Of a DNA stretch of 7,831 nucleotides, positions 6,676 to 7,831 are shown one piece after another. Location of the stretch: assembly GCA_023419875.1 (NCBI GenBank), contig JAEZXM010000504.1:1-7831 (forward strand). The letters run 5' to 3'. Under the pieces are notes generated by a model. The model was given only the letters and a program-made list of their open reading frames with translations, was not told where the DNA came from and ran no database searches. The translations under genes were made by a program, and so were the position numbers. Every line of letters starts with the position of its first letter. Within the stretch, counting starts at the first letter, position 1. Origin of the DNA: Pseudomonadota bacterium. GTDB taxonomy: Bacteria > Myxococcota > Myxococcia > Myxococcales > Anaeromyxobacteraceae.

Positions 6676-6746
6676 CCGGGAGGCTTACCGCATGGGCTCA
6701 GCGGTTTCCACGAGCGGTTTGACCCACCGGCCCGCATGCTGGGGCC
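6676..6746. promoter_or_regulatory. Divergent intergenic region, pgi / ChaN-like gene
   Basis: The 71-bp gap contains two direct copies of AGCGGTTT at 6700-6707 and 6713-6720, thirteen bases apart start to start. The second copy runs into TTGACC (6719-6724), a possible -35 box for the plus-strand gene, but no fitting -10 box is seen. Both genes must start from here or from within each other's coding sequence. No good Shine-Dalgarno is visible for either. Confidence 0.35.
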
Positions 6747-7712
6747 ATGACGATCCGCGCCACCCTCCCCGCCATCATCCTCCTCGCCTCCTGCGCCGCC
6801 ATCCGGCCGGCGGCGGCGCCGCCGATCGACGTCGCGTGGACGAGCCCTCTCCACCGCGATCACCCGCTCGTCGGACGCATCTGGGACACGCGGGCGGGGC
6901 GCTTCGCGACCGAGGCGGAGCTGCGCGCGGCCCTCGTCGCTTCGCGGCAGCCGTTCCTGCTTCTCGGCGAGACGCACGACAACCCCGACCACCACGTGCT
7001 CCAGGCGCGCCTCCTCCAGGCCGTGCTCGAGTCGGGGCGGCGGCCGTCGCTCGCCTTCGAGATGCTGGACGCCGAGCAGCAGCCGGCCGTGAGCGCGGTC
7101 CTCTCCGGCCCCGCCCCGTCGCCCGCGGCGCTGGCGGCGGCGGTCGGCTGGGATCGGAGCGGCTGGCCCGCCTTCTCCTTCTACGAGCCGCTCTTCCGGC
7201 TCGGGCTCGACGCGAAGCTGCTGGTGCTGGCGGTGAACCTCTCTCGCCAGGACGCCCGCGCGGTGATCCGCGGCGGGGAGGAGGCCGTACCACCGCCGCT
7301 CCGGGAGCTGCTCGATCGTGCCGGTCCGCTCTCCCCGGAGGAGGAGCGGGCCTGGCGCGCGGAGATGGCGGCGTCGCACTGCGGCCACCTCCCGGAGCAC
7401 GCCCTCGGCCCGATGGTCCTCGCGCAGCGGACGCGCGACGCGCACCTCGCCCGTGCGCTCGCCGGCGGGTCCACCGGGGACGGCGCGGTGCTCATCACCG
7501 GGGCGGAGCACGCGCGCGAGGATCGGGGCGCGGGCGCCTTCCTCCCGCTCACGGGCGCGGCCTGGCCGGAGACGGTGGTCTCCGTCGCCTTCCGCGAGGT
7601 GGACGCAGAGGATCGGACGCCACCTGCCGGCCCGCTCCCCTGGGACTTCGTCGTGTTCACGCCTCGTGTCGATCGAGGCGACCCGTGCGCGGGGATGCCC
7701 GCGAAGGGCTAA
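6747..7712 (+). CDS. ChaN/DUF399 family haem-binding lipoprotein
   Basis: A 321-residue lipoprotein precursor. Residues 1-15 are a short signal peptide ending in the lipobox LLASC, with the lipidated cysteine C16. The mature part is a ChaN-like domain (PF04187, cofactor haem-binding): GETHDNPDHH (74-83), LAFEML (102-107), GWPAFSFYEPLF (139-150), HCGHLP (211-216), QRTRD (227-231) and TGAEHARED (251-259). Campylobacter ChaN binds haem as a dimer and is linked to iron uptake; whether that holds here is inference. The distant TIKI/TraB-like relatives with GETH motifs suggest possible metal-dependent hydrolase ancestry. A tail of about 40 residues past the core carries a lone Cys314. ATG 6747 is the start that places the lipobox at a normal distance. 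No haem-uptake genes are nearby. The stop overlaps that of the convergent partial gene. Confidence 0.85.
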   Translation: MTIRATLPAIILLASCAAIRPAAAPPIDVAWTSPLHRDHPLVGRIWDTRAGRFATEAELRAALVASRQPFLLLGETHDNPDHHVLQARLLQAVLESGRRPSLAFEMLDAEQQPAVSAVLSGPAPSPAALAAAVGWDRSGWPAFSFYEPLFRLGLDAKLLVLAVNLSRQDARAVIRGGEEAVPPPLRELLDRAGPLSPEEERAWRAEMAASHCGHLPEHALGPMVLAQRTRDAHLARALAGGSTGDGAVLITGAEHAREDRGAGAFLPLTGAAWPETVVSVAFREVDAEDRTPPAGPLPWDFVVFTPRVDRGDPCAGMPAKG

Positions 7713-7831
7713 CGTCCCGCGCCGCCGGTCCCGCCGGGTCGGCCTCCGCCGCCTCCCGGCCTTCGCCCGCCGCCGGGCCGGCTGCCACGCTCCTTGCGCC
7801 GGTCCTCGCGCAGCGAATCCATGGAGAAGCC
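7709..7831 (-). CDS. C-terminal end of a Gly/Arg-rich protein (runs off right edge)
   Basis: The minus strand is open from the window edge to TAG at 7711-7709, giving 40 residues. It begins GFSMDSLREDRRKERG and continues as a Gly/Arg/Pro-rich tail with repeated RPGG steps. Such basic RGG-like tails are common on RNA-binding proteins, for example DEAD-box helicases or RRM proteins of high-GC bacteria, but the diagnostic domain lies outside the window, so I name no function. Its stop codon shares bases with the TAA of the ChaN-like gene, a tight convergent arrangement. The charged stretch before the glycine-rich tail, and the position exactly at the end of the neighbour, favour a real gene. Chance openness over 120 bases of GC-rich DNA is the alternative. 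Confidence 0.5.
   Translation of the reverse strand, partial: GFSMDSLREDRRKERGSRPGGGRRPGGGGGRPGGTGGAGR

Noticed and set aside
4813..6750. 645-codon plus-strand open frame across pgi
   Set aside because: It is the antisense shadow of pgi and of the ABC ATPase start in very GC-rich DNA; it shows no recognisable domain, while pgi has every family motif.
6736..6750. Four-codon mini-ORF (MLGP-stop) whose TGA overlaps the ChaN-like ATG
   Set aside because: An ATGA-type overlap could couple translation, but the mini-ORF has no ribosome-binding site and such short frames arise easily by chance.
1..7831. Mobile elements, CRISPR arrays, toxin-antitoxin or defence modules, tRNA/rRNA genes
   Set aside because: I found no transposase-like or defence-family protein, no regularly spaced repeats and no RNA-gene signature anywhere in the window.

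Overview
This is a very GC-rich chromosomal window whose reading frames end most codons in G or C. The gene types (class III nucleotidyl cyclase, quaternary-amine-type ABC importer, ChaN-like lipoprotein, mycobacterial-looking Pgi) suit a high-GC soil or sediment bacterium. An Anaeromyxobacter-like member of the Myxococcota is my best guess, from general familiarity only. There is no tRNA, rRNA, insertion sequence, phage gene or CRISPR array. The window looks like ordinary core and household sequence, not a genomic island.

Layout. (1) Positions 1-681, minus strand: the N-terminal 227 residues of a class III adenylate cyclase with all six expected catalytic residues, running off the left edge. 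(2) A 60-bp divergent gap leads to 742-1677, plus: an aldo/keto reductase with an intact Asp-Tyr-Lys-His tetrad, possibly leaderless. (3) 1790-2347, plus: a PfpI/DJ-1 family protein. (4) 2348-2513: a non-coding stretch with two strong hairpins, the second followed by a short T-rich tail, so probably a terminator region. (5) 2514-2714, plus: a 66-residue single-pass membrane micropeptide of unknown function, ending one base from the convergent transporter operon. (6) 4961 down to 2716, minus: a two-gene ABC importer of the OpuC/ProU/EgtU type. The ATPase gene overlaps by four bases a gene that fuses a periplasmic binding domain to the N-terminus of the permease. (7) 6675-5032, minus: full-length glucose-6-phosphate isomerase, 70 bp upstream of the ABC pair and possibly co-transcribed with it. 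(8) A 71-bp divergent gap leads to 6747-7712, plus: a ChaN/DUF399-type lipoprotein. (9) 7831-7709, minus: the last 40 residues of a Gly/Arg-rich protein whose stop overlaps the chaN-like stop.

How the genes fit together. The ABC importer would take up a compatible solute or related quaternary amine (or ergothioneine), using the fused binding domain for capture and the ATPase for energy. Pgi belongs to central carbon metabolism. The aldo/keto reductase and the PfpI-like protein could both deal with reactive carbonyls, but their adjacency is weak evidence. I see no clear new multi-gene system. The best leads are small: a hairpin enclosing the ribosome-binding site and start codon of the ABC operon, an operator-like dyad at the cyclase start, a Leu where Pgi usually has its ring-opening His, the binding-domain-first fusion order, and the membrane micropeptide.
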